Source of the DNA: Peromyscus leucopus
Lineage: Eukaryota > Chordata > Mammalia > Rodentia > Cricetidae
Direction: 5' to 3'
DNA: 64,000 nucleotides
NCBI RefSeq assembly: GCF_004664715.2
Contig: NC_051085.1
Span: 23,644,551 to 23,708,550, forward strand
The first letter of the stretch is position 1, and each line of letters opens with the position of its first letter. Of this stretch, positions 1 to 12,700 are shown piece after piece. A program made the position numbers and the translations under genes. The notes under the pieces are model-generated. The model saw only the letters and a list, made by a program, of their open reading frames with translations, was not told the origin of the DNA and searched no databases.

Positions 1-75
1 CTACTTTGACAAAGCCATACCTAATAGTGCCACTCCCTATGAGCTTATGGAGGCAATTACATTCAAACTACCACA
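1..75 (-). mobile_element. MaLR-type LTR fragment cut by the window edge
   Basis: Read on the minus strand this begins TGTGGTAGTTTGAATG and continues with a 'GGAGTGGCACTATTAGG' block. It matches the opening of the rodent LTR-like repeat seen in the opposite orientation at 56810-57151. The rest lies outside the window to the left. The family name (MT/ORR1-like MaLR) is from memory. Confidence 0.5.
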
Positions 76-79
76 GTCA

Positions 80-387
80 GATTGCTGATTACCTACATCT
101 GTACAACTCTCAAAGTTCTGAGAGAAGCAGTCGCCAGCCACCACCTCAGAGAGAGGAACCTGGGGCCTCCTGCTCATCTGTGACTAATGAACTCTAAGCA
201 TCTAACAGTGATAGTGGGCCAGAATAGTCTGCTTCCCATATTGAAAATCGTGGCAAGACGGGGAAGATGTTGTATGATATTGGGGAAACCCAGACTACCT
301 GTTAAGGTTCTTGGTCTCATTAATAAAAGAATTGAAGGACAGGCAAAAAAAAAAAAAAAAACAAAAAAAAAAACCCAAAAACAAAAA
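80..387 (+). pseudogene. possible retroposed transcript 3' end with A tail
   Basis: AATAAA lies at 322-327, and an A-rich tract with a few C interruptions starts at 345 and runs to 387. A poly(A) signal about 18 bases before a genomic A tail is the mark of a reverse-transcribed RNA 3' end. I do not recognise the source transcript. The open frames through it are short and look like nothing known. It could equally be the 3' end of an LTR or LINE copy. Confidence 0.3.
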
Positions 388-1120
388 GCAGAAGCTTGAG
401 GACAAAAAAGGGAGCTCAAACAGAAGCCTGACTATTGACATTTCAAAAGAAAACTTACAGGCAAGTTGTAAGTCTTGAAGCCACACAGATGAGAAAGGAG
501 GTCTGCCACATGGAGACAGGCAATCACACGCTTGGGAGAGGAGCTTTAGGCAAAGAGCAAAGTAGCTCAAAGCATTTGTTAAAGAGAGTTTAAAAGCATA
601 CTTAAGCTCTGGCCACCACCTAAAAGAAAAAGAAAGAAAGAAAAAAAGAATAGTTATATCCTTTTAAGTCAGGACCCAGAAAGGCAGGTAGACCCAGCAG
701 AATGTCCTGGCAGCTGGTTCGCAGGGACTGCACCAGGGAGTGGGAATTCTGGGAAGGCAAAGTATATACATCTCCTTGACTGCAGGTAAGCCCTCATCCT
801 TGCTCCATAAAGGATTTTCAGGTGTAGCCTGTTGGGGTAAAAGCACCCACAGTCATGTAAGTAAACCGTCACGGATGCTCTTGAAAACTCAGTAGTAAAC
901 TCATTGTTTTCCTAGAGTGAGTTTTGGTGATATTGTGCCTTGATTGTTTCTTGGTATTTTGGGAGACAGGGTAGATGTTGCTTACATGCACCTTGTGAAG
1001 GAATTTTAGCAACACTAACAAACGCAAATCTCTCTCTTTTAAAGCAGGAATTCTCATTAAAACAAATCAAAAACTTTCTCATGCCATTTATTGACCCCAT
1101 GCAATAGGCTATATTTTGAA
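388..1120. other. upstream intergenic DNA, nothing recognised
   Basis: This contains a purine-rich AAAG/AAAAG stretch near 625-652 and otherwise ordinary unique-looking sequence. I see no gene, SINE or LTR that I can name. Confidence 0.5.
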
Positions 1121-1124
1121 GTGT

Positions 1125-1325
1125 AAATATTATTACACCTAATCCTTGTAACAGTCATTTGTAGGCAGCAATATTCCAGGCTTTATAAGAAAACAGAGGC
1201 TCCGAGATCTTACAAAATTTGCTAAGATCACAGGGATGATAAATGGTGGAACTGAGGTTTGAGTTATGAGGGTTACCACACTTGGACTGTTTTGAGCACT
1301 ACCACTATGCATTGACTGTTTCTGA
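1125..1325 (-). repeat. MIR SINE, ancient, minus orientation
   Basis: The order 'cctaatccttgtaacag', 'aagaaaacagaggctc', 'atcacagggatgataaatgg', 'actgaggtttgag' follows the reverse complement of the MIR consensus in sequence (tail, core, tRNA-like end) with heavy divergence. MIR predates the rodent radiation, so this should be an orthologous relic in other mammals. Confidence 0.65.
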
Positions 1326-1439
1326 CACATGGTGCTCTTGAAAAGTTTTTTGCAAAAATCACAAAAAGTACACTCAATGTTAAAGCCTGGTGCAGGCGAG
1401 GCCTAGCATTTTGGATAGGTAGAGGAGTCTACACAGAAC

Positions 1440-2150
1440 AGTGAACTTCCGGTCCAGTTCTGAGTTGGGTTGAGCAGGGAGTCGGAAGTACTCCAAGTGG
1501 AGCATCACCGGGAACTGCGAGGGACGACGGCGGCCGGGCCCCCCTAAAACAGGGCACCTCTCCCAAAAGAAGCGTCTCAAGGAAGCGCGGCCTCCGGGAA
1601 CCGCAGGATCTAGTTCCGCCGGCTACTCCCACTCAACCCGAACCCGGACCCCGGGAGGGAGGTGTGCCAGGGCGGCGCGCTCCAGGCCGAGCTTCCGCTT
1701 CCGGCCCCCCGGGCTCCGCCTCAGCGGAAACTCGGCTCCGGGGACGAGAAAGAGGGGGGACCCGCGTTAGCCGCGCAGGCGCACGGCAGCCTCTGCCATG
1801 GCGCTGCCGGGCTCCTTGAATAGGTATCTGCTGCTCATGGCACAGGAGCATCTGGAGTTCCGCCTGCCGGTGAGCCGTCCTGGGGTGCCTGACGCGGCGG
1901 CTCGCACACCGGCTTCGGGGGTCGGGGGGCAGCCGCGCCCGCGTGCGCATGGGTTGGGGCGGGGGTGAGGTCGTCGGTGGGACTGAGCTATCTCAGGCAA
2001 CCTTCCCCCGGGGCCAAACCTTGTCATTCAGCCCCCCCTGCACGTGCGCCCGGCCCCGCCGGGCAGCAGGAGACCCTCACCAGGCCCTCCAAGACTCTGC
2101 TTCCAACCGAGGACGCAGGCCTCCCCCCGAGGGCACCCGGTGGCGTGTGA
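1440..2150. promoter_or_regulatory. TRMT11: CpG-island promoter of TRMT11
   Basis: The region is GC-rich with many CpGs, unlike the AT-rich flanks, and is centred on the first coding exon. Candidate sites are an NRF1-like CGCGCAGGCGCA at 1772-1783 (one mismatch to the usual palindrome), an ETS-like CTTCCGG at about 1697-1703, another ETS-like CTTCCGG near 1447, and a further NRF1-like TGCGCATG at about 1944 in intron 1. I see no TATA box close to the start. This is the pattern of a broadly expressed housekeeping gene. The transcription start is not determinable by eye and is probably within about 150 bases before 1798. Confidence 0.8.
1798..1869 (+). CDS. TRMT11: TRMT11 exon 1 (coding part), residues 1-24
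   Basis: It starts ATG GCG CTG and encodes [20 protein letters not shown] and four more residues, ending in CCG. The donor is GTGAGC at 1870. The 5' UTR lies upstream and its start is unknown. Confidence 0.95.
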
Positions 2151-3042
2151 CAAGTGTCAAGAGTATGAAGTTGAGGCTTGGTGCAAGGCTTTTGAGGGTG
2201 GTCCTTGATGCCAAGTTGGGAACCAGCTTTTGATTGACTCAAGAAACGTTTTTTTTTTTTTTTTTTTTCTCCCCAGAGCGCCCTTAAATCGCGTGATCCC
2301 GGCGGTGAGGATGTGTTTCACTGATAGATAGCTCTGCCCTTAAAGAGCGTACTGTTGTCCATTTAGGCTGGGGGTCAGCAGACACCTCAGCCCAGTTGTA
2401 ACCTTGCCAAGTGCAGGGATGGGGTGACCAGCACGGATGGGAGCTTTGAAAGAGCGAGTCTTATCCACTGAAGGGTGGGGGCTTTCAGTGGTTTCGTTGA
2501 GGGGATGACTTTTGAACTCCAGGATTAGTTAGCTGGGCCAAGGAATTAAGTACAGTAGAAGTATAGTATCAGCTGTTGTCCATGACTGGTCACCAGTTAA
2601 GTGGCAGAGAGTCGTAAGGAGAGAGGAGAAGTAGGTTGATGGACCAGAAAAAAAGCAGGCTTGAGAACTCTGTAACTTGGAAGAGGGATTACAGTGTTTA
2701 AAAGTAAAGGGGCAGAATTAGATTGTTTTTAATAGGAAAGCAAAAGGAAGGGTGGGCTTGCGAGGAATAAGCCTGGAGTTGAGACTGTTTAAGAATCTGT
2801 TGGAATGTTAAATGATTAAAAATTAACCTAGTGTGAGCAATAAGAGGGTAGGATAGAATCTCATCGCAGTGTAGGAGAGGAGATCTCATTACAAGTGGTT
2901 GTGAGCCACCATGTGGTTGCTGGGAATTGAACTCGGGTCCTCTGGAAGAGCAGTCGGTACTCTTAACCACTGAGCCATCTCTACTGAGCCATCTCTCCAG
3001 CCCCCTTCCTTACTTTTTTTTTTTTCTTTTTTTTTAAAAGAT

Positions 3043-3089
<47 letters not shown>

Positions 3090-4006
3090 TTATGTATACA
3101 GCATGTATGCCTACAGGCCAGAAGAGGTTACAGATGGTTGTGAGCCACCATGTGGTGCTGGGAATTGAACTCAGGACCTCTGGAAGAGCAGCTAGTGCTC
3201 TTAACCACTGAGCCATCACTCCAGCCCCCCTTCCTTACTTTTGTAAGTGTACACACAGGTTAAAAAAAAAGTGGTTGGCCAAGTACAAATGCTTGGAAGC
3301 GTTGACGTTAGAGGACAGCCGGAAGAGGAGACTGTGCAGGGTGACAGACGTAAGGGCCTCAGACATGAGGAGAGCAAAGGTTTAGAGAGCAGAGACGAGG
3401 AGCACTGAATGCATGTGCTTTGTGGTTCAAAAGGAAAGTTATTCTCTGCGAAGGTAAGGAGGGAAGGGAAGGTAGACGTCTCATATATCAGAATATAAGA
3501 TGGGAAAGTATAAGATGAGTTATAGATTGAGGGGGGAGGGGTCTAGGGAACAGACCGGAGGAGAGAACGGAACTTCAGTCACCACCATTTGGTTTTTCGA
3601 GACAGGGTTTCTCTGTGTAGCTTTAGAGCCTTTCCTGGAACTCGCTTTGCAGACCAGGCTGGCCTCGAACTCACAGAGATCCGCCTGCTTCTACCTCCCA
3701 AGTGCTAAGATTAAAGGTGTGTGCCACCACTGCCCGGCTCAGTTGCCACTGTCTTGATTGCCATAATATCACTGTTTCTGTGCTGATCTCTGCCCATGAC
3801 ATCTACCCTGTCAGGTAGCTGTGATAATGTGCATGTGAAGAAATGGAGAGTCAAAGGATGTGGTAGCATTGAGAAGATCTGAAAATCGAATTGTAGTCTT
3901 ACTCCCGTGTTTCATGATGTCTCCTATTCAAATTTGTGTTATTCATGTTGGAAAGGAGCCTTTGGGCTGTCTTCACTGATTTACCTATTGTCTGTGCTAG
4001 TTTGTG

Positions 4007-4044
<38 letters not shown>

Positions 4045-6742
4045 CTTAAGAATATTTTTATTCTTTGAAATTTTCATGCAATTTGTTTTGATTGTGTTCA
4101 CCTCCAATTCCTGCTAAAACTCATTAACCTTCTAATACAAGAAACAATTTGATGCATAGGCAAAGGAAAAAAAAAGTAGTAACGCATGTTGTTCAGATCT
4201 CCCATTCTTTTTGGTTTGGAATGGGACACTTGATGATGTGGCTGTCTTTCTCTCCTGATGGCTGTGGGCAGAGTGTTAAGACCATCTGGCAGGGAGGAAA
4301 GGAGAATGTCTGCCACCAGCAGCGGGAGCACTTAGTTCTTCTTAGTTACTTCCTCCCTAGGGCCACTGTAAAGGATTAGAATCCATTTGCTATATATTTT
4401 TTAAGGAAACAGATTGTCAGTGTTGAAGGCAAACTATTTGCGTACTCATCCTGCGTTTGTCAGTACAGAGGGATTCCTTAGAAAGATGTATGCACTGTTT
4501 AATCAGATTTCCTCTTTGCATGCATGTTACATTTAAAATATCTGCTGTGGGCAGGTATGGTGGCACACTCCTGTGATCCCTGCCTTTGGGAAACGGAGGC
4601 AGGTGAATCAGGAGGTCACAGCATCCTTGGCTCTAGGAGACTCTGTCTCAAAAAATAAACAAAAATAAAAGACTCACTGTACTAGTCTTTTCTACTTTTA
4701 TTGCTATTGGGAAAGGAGGTTAACCATGAACTTGTACATACTGACTTCACAGTTATGCTCCCTAGCTAATTATTTCTTTTTTCAAATGTCTTCAAATCAT
4801 GTTTAATAATTGATTTTATTTTAATTAGTTGATTGTCTTATTTACTGATCTGTAGTGTCTATAAACTTTTTCTACCTCCCAAACCAGGACAGGACAGTTT
4901 CTGATGAAATACTTTTGCAGCTCATGTATAAAATTTCTCAGAAATTGCTTAATCATGGTTAGGATGGCACAGCTCTCCTCAGAACCCCACATTTAATTGC
5001 CTGATGTTGAAGCCTAAATGCCTCAAGTAGATCTCAGCCTACTCTTTGATTTCTATTATTAGAGATGTTTTTCATAGCAGACTGAATAATGTGCACGCGG
5101 GCACGCTTCTTGGTGGTGTACGAAATAGCTGGCAGGAGTCACGAAACGGCACAGAGCTTTATTGTGACTCATTACTTGAGAGAGTCTGGTTGGAGGCATC
5201 GTGGAGTGCCTTAGTCTGTGGCGGGATTATGAGGAAGCCGCTTGTTCACTTGACACACACCAAGAAACGGAGCAGGTTGCAATCATGTGGGAATAATCTG
5301 CAAATCCTGCCTCTTAGTGAAGGACTTAGCCATCCTGCCCTGTAAATGTGTCATCATTCAAAGCCGCTCCACAAGCTAAGGGCTGAGAGTTAAAACACAA
5401 GCCCTTGGGGCCATTTCTTAATCAGACAATAACAATATATATATTTTCTCTGTATTTTCAATGCAGGAAATAAAGTCGTTACTCTCACTGTTTGGAGGCC
5501 AGTTCACTAACAGTCAGGAGACTTATGGAAAGGTAAGATGATTTTTTTTTTTAAAGGGAATAGGTAATTTATTTTGGAGCCATTTTGAGTGACCAATGGC
5601 CTGAGAACCCAGATTTAGGTTATCCCAAATTCCATGTTCCAGTGTGGAAGCTTCATGGTTTTACAGAACAAAGGAAGTCATAAATCAAGGTGAGGTTAAA
5701 ATATGTTGGTCGGTGCATCAGAGAGGTGGTTACAGCAAGATGGAGGAAGACTCGCTGGAGGCCTAAAGTGCTGCCTGGTGCCATTCTTCGTTTTCGGATT
5801 GGTGGACGCTAGTAGTCTGCTGAGTTACTAGATTTCAAAGGGTTTCTATCTGTTAGCCACAGGATGTTAGTTTTGATACAGAGGTAGACCAGGCTAAAGC
5901 TAAGCCCAAGATGAGGTACTGCAGTTCCATTAGTACTCAGTTTCTGCAGACGCAGCGTCTTCCAGGAGCTCTTCACAGTTGCCCCCGTTGGCCAAGCTTC
6001 ACATTTTTGCTCTTGCAGGGGCTGTATATGATTTATAAGTTCCTTTGTAGCTAGGAAGGCTCATTGCTAGTATCTGTTGTAGATGGGGCTGAGTCGTGGG
6101 CAGGACAGTAGTTCATGGGAGAGGAATAAGCTGGTAAAGACCTGTAAGGAAGAAACTCCTGGATTGTATCAAAACTATTAATCATCATGATCTGGATCTG
6201 CAGTATTTCCTTTTACTCTTTCTTTATCTGGTACAGCGTTTATGTGTGACATATAATAGGGTTCCTGTACCTAAAATTAAGTAATTAAGAGCAGTTTGGC
6301 CTAATGGAGCAAAGGTAAGAGATGAAGGGAGATATATTTAAAAATAACTAAAATGTACATATTTTCACGTAGATTGACTATAATTTCCCCTGTATTTACA
6401 GTTATTTGTGCTCTATGAACTGTCTTATATATTTTTCAAGGTTAGAAATGAGTTAGAAATGGAAGGTGGCACTGTAATTTTATACCCCCCTTTAAATTAG
6501 TAAAATAAAAATAATCATTTAATTAAATTTTAATCCCTGCTAATTGTACTATATGGCATTTAAGATACTAACTAAATCAAGAACCATCATCAGTACATGT
6601 TGTTATTAGAGATTGGTATCTTTTTTATAATTTGGATAAGAAGAGCTAACCCAAATTTTGAGTATCTCTAGGTAGAGTAAATGGAGTTAAAATTTAATTT
6701 AATAACCAATTTTTTTTATCCAAATTATAGTGAACTGTGGAA

Positions 6743-6788
<46 letters not shown>

Positions 6789-9700
6789 ACACACAGTGGA
6801 AATACTTGAATCTTTTAAACACTGGATTTAAATAAGGTAGGGGTTTAGGGTAAGCAAACAGTCACAACAGAAAGACATCATCAAGTGAAAGGACATGATA
6901 TCTTCATTTATAGCTTCATAAAAATCAAGATTTGCCTTAGTTTATCACTTAGAAATCTGCCAGGAGACAGACATGGTGGCTCATGCCTTTAACAGCTGGG
7001 AGGCAAAGGCTGGAGGATCTCTGAGGTCAAGGCCAGCCTTGTCTACGTAGTGAGGTTCGGGACAGCCAGAGCTATGTAGAGAGACCCTGTCTCACCCTCT
7101 CCCTCCAAAAAAGAAGTAAGCCAGGTGGAATAATAAATATCATAAACAATTAAAAAAAGTCTGACTACCTTAAAGTCAAAATTTTTAAGAAACAGAAAGT
7201 GAGAGAAATTTTTAGTTACTTAGGAGACTCCATTGGTCAGTGGCATTGAAGATGAGTATCACCCTGCATTTTTTTTTTTTTCTTCTGGTTTTTCAATACA
7301 GGGTTTCTCTGTGGAAAAGTCCTGGCTGTCCTGGAACTCACTCTGTAGACCAGGCTGGCCTCGAACTCACAGGGATTCACCTGCCTCTGCCTCCCGAGTG
7401 CTGGGGTTAAAGGTGTGTGCCACCAACGCCCGGCTTCATCCAGCATTTTTGAAATCCACTTGAATGTGCTCTCAGATGATGTAGGAAAGTTCAGGTAAGG
7501 TGGACTTAGAGTAGGTCGTATATAGTATGTGTCCACAACCTTTGGTGGCTGAGCTGTCTCTCCCTACATAATAATTTTAAAACACTAGGATGTTTATTTT
7601 GTTTGAATTATTTTGAGTAGTTCTGTAGTGTAGTGTCAATATCAGAAGAAGAGAGATTAAATATGACAGCCTCATCTTTTTCTTGCAGAAGACCAGAGGC
7701 CTTAAATTAAAGCCCTCTGTTAATGGCCTTTTGTTCCCAAGTGACTCCCTCACTGCAAAAAGAATGGCGGGGAGACTGTGGATATGCTGTGTGAGAGTGA
7801 TGAACTAAGGTCAGAGCACTGCTGTGCTCAGCCAAGTTTTGACAAGGGGTTGTAAGGGTGGAGCTTACCAGCCTGTTTTTGAGGGTGCTGGGACAGAGGA
7901 TTAAGAAGCCTTTGCTGATATCTTAAATAAAATGATAAAATAATTGAAGTTAATAACAATAATCTACACCATGGCTTTACATCATCTTTAATTCATAGGA
8001 TGCCCAGGGCCACAGCTATCCAGAAAATGAGTGACCAGGCTGGGCATGGTAGCATACTCCTGTAATTCTTTCATTTGGGAAGTTAAGACAAGAAAGTGAC
8101 AAGTTTGATCCTAGCCTGGGCGGCTCAGTGAGACTTTATCTTTGAGAGGAATTGCCATAGTTTGATTTCTGTTGTGGTGATAAATAGTATGACCAAAAAC
8201 TACTTCTGGAGGAAAATATTTATTTGGCTTACACCAGCTGATCCTAGTCTGTCATGGATGGAAGTAAGGGCAGGAGCCTGGAGACAGGAACTGAAGCAGA
8301 GATGACGGAGGAGTGCTGCTTCCTGACTTGCTCAGTTTGCTCTCTTATACACCCTAGGACCACTTGCCCAGGGATGGCACAGCTCCCAGTGGGGTGGGCC
8401 CTTCCATGTCAATCTTTTATCAAGAAAATGCCCAGGAGACTTGCCCCCTGCCAGTCTGATGGGGAGGCAACTCGGTGTGTCAGGTAGCAAAAAGCAAACC
8501 ATATAGAGAGCAAGGAAAGAGGGTGAAGGAAGGATTTAGTAATTAAGAACTAAATGAAGGTGTGTTACTTAGGAGTTACAATAATGACATTATAAGGAGT
8601 GATTAGTAATAACAAAAATGCCAGGAATATATTCTGTCGTATATGCATTACTTTTCTAGTCAAACTTCATAAAGGCAAATGAAAAGTAATCTTAACCTGA
8701 ATGTCACACACAGGCTTATATTTTCAGCACTTGGGAGGTGGAGGCAAGCAGATCTTAATACATTGAGTCTGAGGCCAGCCTGGAATACATAGAAGCGATT
8801 TTTTTTTTTAAAGTAACTTTAAAGTGTATTGATATTTTCATTTATGGACTCATTTATAAAAGTGTTCTTACATTGTAATATATTATCTTAAGTTATCTAC
8901 TAAGATAATTTACCTCTTTACTACCAGAAAGATTTTTATTTTGATTAGTCAAATCAAGCATTTTTACATTTAATAAGAATGTCTCCTGTTGGCTTCTTGA
9001 ATCAAAGCATTTAGACCTTGTAGCATTTTAGTAGTAATTTGCATGCCTTTTTTTCTTTCAGTCTCCTTTTTGGATTCTTAGCATTCCCTCTGAAGATATT
9101 GCAAGAAACTTAATGAAACGGACAGTGTGTGCCAAGTAAGAGAAACTCCTCATGTTGTGCAGTGTGCATATACATGGTCTCACAATCACTATATTCTGGT
9201 TTTTGCTGTGAAGGTTGAAGTGTTTATCTGATTATTCTCTATCAGTAAAACCTCAGGAGTTAGATATCGGGGTAAGAACCTGAATGATCAGAGAAGCAAC
9301 CAGTGACCTCTTATTCCTCTATCCAAAAAGGCCGAGACTCTCTCTAAGCTCTGCCCTACTATTTCCTGTGTCTATCTGTCCTCGGTCTTCCAAAACCTCT
9401 ATGGCTAATTTTGGTCAGCTAGTAGCTAGCTCTGCCTTCTGATTTAGAGCAAACTTTATTGGCAGTGTCAGGAGCCTCAGAATATGATCAAAATATCCCA
9501 CAACATTTCCTGCTTTTTGTCTAAATCAAAAGGGGAGGGTTTTTAACTCTAATAAAGTAAAACTATATACAATAAGAACAATTATCAGGTAAGAATTAGA
9601 TTCACAATGTCCAGTCCATTTGCATTTGACAAATTCAGAGAAAATAACTCCATTATCTGTCTCATCTTGGTGAGTCTAAAGTTTTATACCTAAACCATTT

Positions 9701-12700
9701 TCTATCATAACTTGTATCATCATCCTAAAAATATCTTTTTAGACCTAAAAATATTTTCTTAGATAAATAACTTAAGCTTTTATGTTTCTATATCTCTTAT
9801 GTAAGTTTTTTTTTTTTTTTAATTTGGTTACAAAGAAAACTGTGTGCTATCTAGTCTTCAATCCCCAACAGAGACACAAGAAGGATATAATATTACCTGA
9901 GTAAACGGGAAGTGTAGAGCAAGCAGCTTCCAAAACTATAGAAATGACAAAGACATCTGGCTGCCTGGACAGTCACCCAGGGTTCCTCTGTAACATTGGG
10001 GCATTTTCTGTGAAGGAGGAATTTTGAAAGATTGTCCTACCTTGTCTTGGCAAAGTTTGGCAATCACCTTCTTTTGTGTCCTGCTCATCCAGTTTGGACA
10101 ACATACTGTCAGCAGTTGAGGCAAGGGCGGTTTCTTGCCTAAATGGTAGCTTTGCCACATTGAAAGCAAACTCTATATGGAGTTTCTTTGATGCCCATCA
10201 TCTTCCCTGTAGTAGATTGGTGCTGCTAGGAGGAGATGTCTGTCATTGTCATGAAAAGCTTTATGTTATTAAAACATCTTAAATGCCATAGTCTGTAGAT
10301 CTCTGAAGTGTTTGAAGACCATCTATCTAAAATATATCTGTTTGACTTTGAAAACATACTTAACATGGCCACTAATTTGTTATAGATGACTAACTACTAA
10401 CTTATGTTTCTTAATTATCTTGAACAGTTTGCAATAATAACCTTTAAGGACATTACATTACATTTTAAAGTGAGCTGCATTAAACAAGAGTAGAAAAATA
10501 TATACAGTATATTAAAAAACTTAAATTTATGTCAATATACAAAAATATCTTAAACAAGAGTAGAAACATATATATAGTATAACAAAAACAACCTTAAATT
10601 TGTATCAATATACAAAAGTACCTTAAACAACTGTGAAAACATATATATATAGTATAGTAAAAACAACCTCAAATTTGTATCATTATACAAATATCCATAC
10701 CAATGTAAAATATTTAAGACAAGTAGTTACTTTTTTTTTTTTTTTTTGGTTTTTCAAGACAGGGTTTCTCTGCGTAGTTTTGCACCTTTCCTGGAGCTCA
10801 CTTGGTAGCCCATGCTGGCCTCGAACTCACAGCGATCTGCCTGGCTCTGCCTCCCGAGTGCTGGGATTAAACGCGTGCGCCACCACCGCCCGGCAAGTAG
10901 TTACTATTTTAGTTTAAAAGTAGACTCAGTAATTTACCCTTTTATCCTATCATACCTATATCTCCCCCTTTTTCTTTTGAGAATGAGATCCCTGAATCTA
11001 ATCTCCTTTGCTTAGTTTCCTCCCTGGCTGTGTCCAATAATAACTTGTATTCAACTCCCCTAAATGATAATCAACATTCGTAATCCACCAAACAACCAAA
11101 AACCACCCACCCCACTTCTTTAGAATATGGGCATCGTGTTTTCTAGACTGCTGCCTGTTGTCTGAGGGCAACAGCATCTTTAGGGGAACCCTGAGAAAAC
11201 ATAATGATCAAGTCCTGGGAGAGCTAGCTCTGTCATTTGTTGTCCAGTCTCTGTGTAATGGGAAAGTGCAGGGCTTATCTGAAGTCCTGACTTGAGTAGT
11301 GTATGAAGATGGACCTTCTCAACTAGCTGCCTTGAAATTGTCCTGAGCAGTTTGTAGTCAAAAGCTGATCCTTGGATGGTGTTTGTCAGCTTAGTGGAGT
11401 TACCACAATCCAGGTGGAATTGTGGGGCCCCATCATCTTTTTGGATACTTCAAAGGTCACTGTTAGGGACGGTCATAGTTCACTGAAGAAAACTTAGACA
11501 TTTTAAATGTTATATGCAGCTGAATTTGGAGAGGTTAAAGGACCACAATTTGTTAAGTACATCTGAGGTATACAAACTTAATTCCTAGTTACCTGATTAA
11601 AACCTTTACTTTTTATTTAGACAAAAGGGTGAAATGTGGGATATTTGTATAGTAGATTAAAATAATGAGTTAATTGAAGTTATAAGAGCTAGTGGGACAA
11701 GCTTTCCGAGCTAAGGCCGAGCTTTCATAATTAATAATAAGACTCCATGTCATCATTTGGGAGCTGGCGGTACAGAGAAAGACTTGCTACAGAAGGTGGT
11801 AGAGGCTAAAACAATTGTAGCTTGAAGTTATGTAGATTTACCATTGGATGGTGATGAAGGAACAGAGAGACTTACCTTCTGGAGCTGAGGTGACAGACAC
11901 TTATGTTTATCAGGGGGATAGTGTGGAATGACATATTCTTACATCGAATGAATGCCACGTTTAGTGTAAAGAAGTTTTACAAAATCTAAATCTGCTTTTC
12001 TGCAATATATATATATATTATTATCATATATATATATGATAGAGAAATGAATTTTTTTTTTCTCCTTGGTTTTTTAAGACAGGGTTTCTCTATGTAGTCT
12101 TGCTGTCCTGGAACTCACTTTGTAGATCAGGCTGGCCTTGAACTCACAGAGATCCTCCTGCATCTGCCTCCCAAGTGCTGGGATTAAAGGTGTGTGCCAC
12201 CACCGTCCAGCTAAGAAAGAATTCTAATAATCATATTTTTAAATTGTTTATTGCTTATTCTTGTTCCTAGATTTTTATCATGAATCCCTCATTTCCCTTT
12301 TCTTTAAATTTTTTTGATTGACACTTAGTTGTTTTTTTTCTCTGAAAATAATGGCAGATTATTGAAAATATTTTTTCCTTAGATTTTGTTTTTAATAATG
12401 AAATGAAAATAAGAATGAATATATATATATATACCATGATTAGCAGTGTCTTGTAATACGGTCTGACTGTCACCTCTGTATTTATCTAACTTTATCCTAT
12501 TGGGAAGTGTGCTCAATTCTAAATCTAATTCCTTAAACTGCAGCTTGTTAACAATCTTGTTACTAAATATAAAGGACCAGAAGACAGAAACAACAAAAAA
12601 ATGAAAACCACTGTTGGTATAATTACTACTTTACTTTTCATATTAAAATGTATACCTGTTTGAGGTATTTGCATTCCAGAAGTAAGAGTGTTAGGTTTAA

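Larger units (their letters stand above)
1870..5466 (+). other. TRMT11: TRMT11 intron 1
   Basis: GTGAGC donor and ATGCAG acceptor. It holds the downstream part of the CpG island, a T tract at 2249-2268, two B2 copies in tandem (2884-3229), a B1 (3591-3738), a CA microsatellite (4009-4042) and an older B1-type SINE (about 4550-4671). The segment 4680-5460, including an open stretch at 5046-5345, shows nothing I recognise. Confidence 0.9.
5533..9061 (+). other. TRMT11: TRMT11 intron 2
   Basis: GTAAGA donor; the acceptor is a long pyrimidine run ending TTTCAG. Contents are a CA microsatellite (6745-6795), B1-type SINEs (6966-7116, 7269-7434, 8034-8143, 8706-8802) and an MT-like LTR (8155-8480). 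5560-6735 and 7440-8030 contain nothing I can name. Confidence 0.9.

Noticed and set aside
3500..3757. Open frame with a '[20 protein letters not shown]'-type translation (also 7233-7463 and 10633-10917)
   Set aside because: This is the usual translation of antisense B1, not a gene.
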